In this document: positions 6,963 through 7,808 of the stretch, one piece after another
Numbering within the stretch: position 1 is the first letter of the stretch
Layout: the number at the start of each line of letters is the position of its first letter
Assembly: GCA_021805585.1 (NCBI GenBank)
Contig: JAJZEY010000415.1
Location: forward strand, 1-7,808
Source: Planctomycetota bacterium
GTDB taxonomy: Bacteria; Planctomycetota; Phycisphaerae; WQYP01
Direction of reading: 5' to 3'
DNA: 7,808 nucleotides
The notes under the pieces: model-generated
Database searches by the model: none
Told to the model about the DNA's origin: nothing
The model's input: only the letters and a program-made list of their open reading frames with translations
Position numbers and translations under genes: made by a program

Positions 6963-7808
6963 TCAGGCCTGATAGGGTCCATACGGGTTGGAATAAATAT
7001 CCTGCCACACTTCCTGATTATCCGGATACGGATCGGTATCCGCCAAGGCATGGGCGGCCTCCACCTGATTATGAATTTCCTCGTTAATCGCCTGAACTTT
7101 GGCTTCGTCCAGCGCGCCGGAATCACGCAACTGCTTTTCCAGACGGCCAATGGGGTCATGTTCCTGATAGCGGCCCACTTCTTCCTTGGATCTGTATTTC
7201 TGCGGGTCGGACATGCTGTGTCCGCGATAACGATAGGTTTTAACATCCAGAAAGATTGATCCATTGCCCTGGCGGCAATATTCAGCGGCGGAAACGATCA
7301 TTTTGTACATTGCGGTGCAATCCATGCCGTCGACATCTTTGCCGGGAATGCCGAACGCGTCGCCGGTGCGAAGTTTCAGATCGGTCACCGCGGAATGGCG
7401 GTGCAGATGGGTGCCCATGCCGTAGCCGTTGTTTTCGACCATAAATATGATGGGCAGTTTAAACAGCCCGGCCAGATTAAACGCTTCATGCAGCGCCCCC
7501 TGATTCATGGCACCATCACCAAAATAGCAAAGCACCACGCGGTCTTCCTTGCGGTATTTGATGGCCCAACCCAGCCCCACGGCCAGCGGGACATGCGCGC
7601 CGACGATGGCATGGCCGCCAAAGAAATTTTTTCGCACATCAAAAAAGTGCATGGAACCACCCTTGCCGTGCGAGCAGCCGGTCTTTTTTCCGTACAATTC
7701 AGCAAATAGCGAGCGAATATCCATACCCCTGGCAATGGCGTGGCCATGGTCGCGATAGGCGGTAATCACATAATCCGTGGGGCGCACGGCGGCGATACTG
7801 CCGACAGC
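6963..7808 (-). CDS. pdhA: pyruvate dehydrogenase E1 component, alpha subunit, N-terminus cut off by window edge
   Basis: This subunit binds the diphosphate end of thiamine diphosphate and pairs with PdhB. The window holds 281 codons and the TGA stop; the frame is open to the right edge, and the first visible residues (AVGSIAAVRPTDYVITAYR) are internal family sequence, so the GTG at 7787 is not the start. Some 40-80 residues are missing. The cofactor motif GDG...NN spans 7428-7520, beginning GDGAMNQGALHEAF and ending VENN. GHAIVGAHVPLAVGLG lies upstream of it. The active-site loop RYRGHSMSDP keeps the serine that eukaryotic kinases phosphorylate (site 1), but the following segment QKYRSKEE is one residue shorter and has lysine where mitochondrial E1 alpha has the site 2 serine. 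The protein ends NPYGPYQA. It is the first of a likely pdhA-pdhB-nadE unit; E2 is not in view. Confidence 0.97.
   Translation of the reverse strand, partial: AVGSIAAVRPTDYVITAYRDHGHAIARGMDIRSLFAELYGKKTGCSHGKGGSMHFFDVRKNFFGGHAIVGAHVPLAVGLGWAIKYRKEDRVVLCYFGDGAMNQGALHEAFNLAGLFKLPIIFMVENNGYGMGTHLHRHSAVTDLKLRTGDAFGIPGKDVDGMDCTAMYKMIVSAAEYCRQGNGSIFLDVKTYRYRGHSMSDPQKYRSKEEVGRYQEHDPIGRLEKQLRDSGALDEAKVQAINEEIHNQVEAAHALADTDPYPDNQEVWQDIYSNPYGPYQA

Noticed and set aside
7785..7787. GTG as the start of pdhA
   Set aside because: The frame is open to the window edge, and the upstream residues (AVGSIAA) as well as those after it match internal E1 alpha sequence, so the true start is outside.

Overview
The window comes from a bacterial chromosome of moderate GC and carries core housekeeping genes. 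All four protein genes lie on the minus strand, in transcription order pdhA (entering at the right edge), pdhB, nadE, then rpoB (leaving at the left edge). One tRNA-His gene sits on the plus strand between nadE and rpoB. RpoB has the beta-subunit insertion (beta-i9-like, about residues 857-970) seen in Gram-negative-type phyla and lacking in Firmicutes, Actinobacteria and Thermus. The wording of RpoB and the pdhA-pdhB arrangement would fit a planctomycete-like (possibly Phycisphaerae-type) bacterium, but this is an impression, not a demonstrated placement.

Layout, left to right. 1-3344: rpoB, minus strand, C-terminus missing. 3345-4005: a 661-base region with no convincing gene. It holds the rpoB ribosome binding site, a candidate rpoB promoter, two short open frames of doubtful status and, at its right end, a good sigma70-type promoter for the tRNA. 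4006-4080: tRNA-His(GUG), plus strand. 4108-5793: nadE, glutamine-dependent NAD+ synthase, ending 27 bases from the tRNA. 5897-6883: pdhB, pyruvate dehydrogenase E1 beta. 6963-7808: pdhA, E1 alpha, N-terminus missing.

How they work together. PdhA and PdhB form the thiamine-diphosphate E1 enzyme of the pyruvate dehydrogenase complex, whose overall reaction consumes NAD+. NadE makes NAD+ and is the next gene downstream on the same strand, so the three may be one transcription unit. No E2 or E3 gene is in the window. rpoB appears to be a separate unit and is not preceded by the usual ribosomal protein genes rplJ-rplL.

I found no mobile element, CRISPR array, defence or secretion locus, and nothing that looks like a new multi-gene system. 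The points most worth a second look are rifampicin-pocket substitutions in RpoB, the detached rpoB with its long upstream region, and an open frame without a normal start inside that region.
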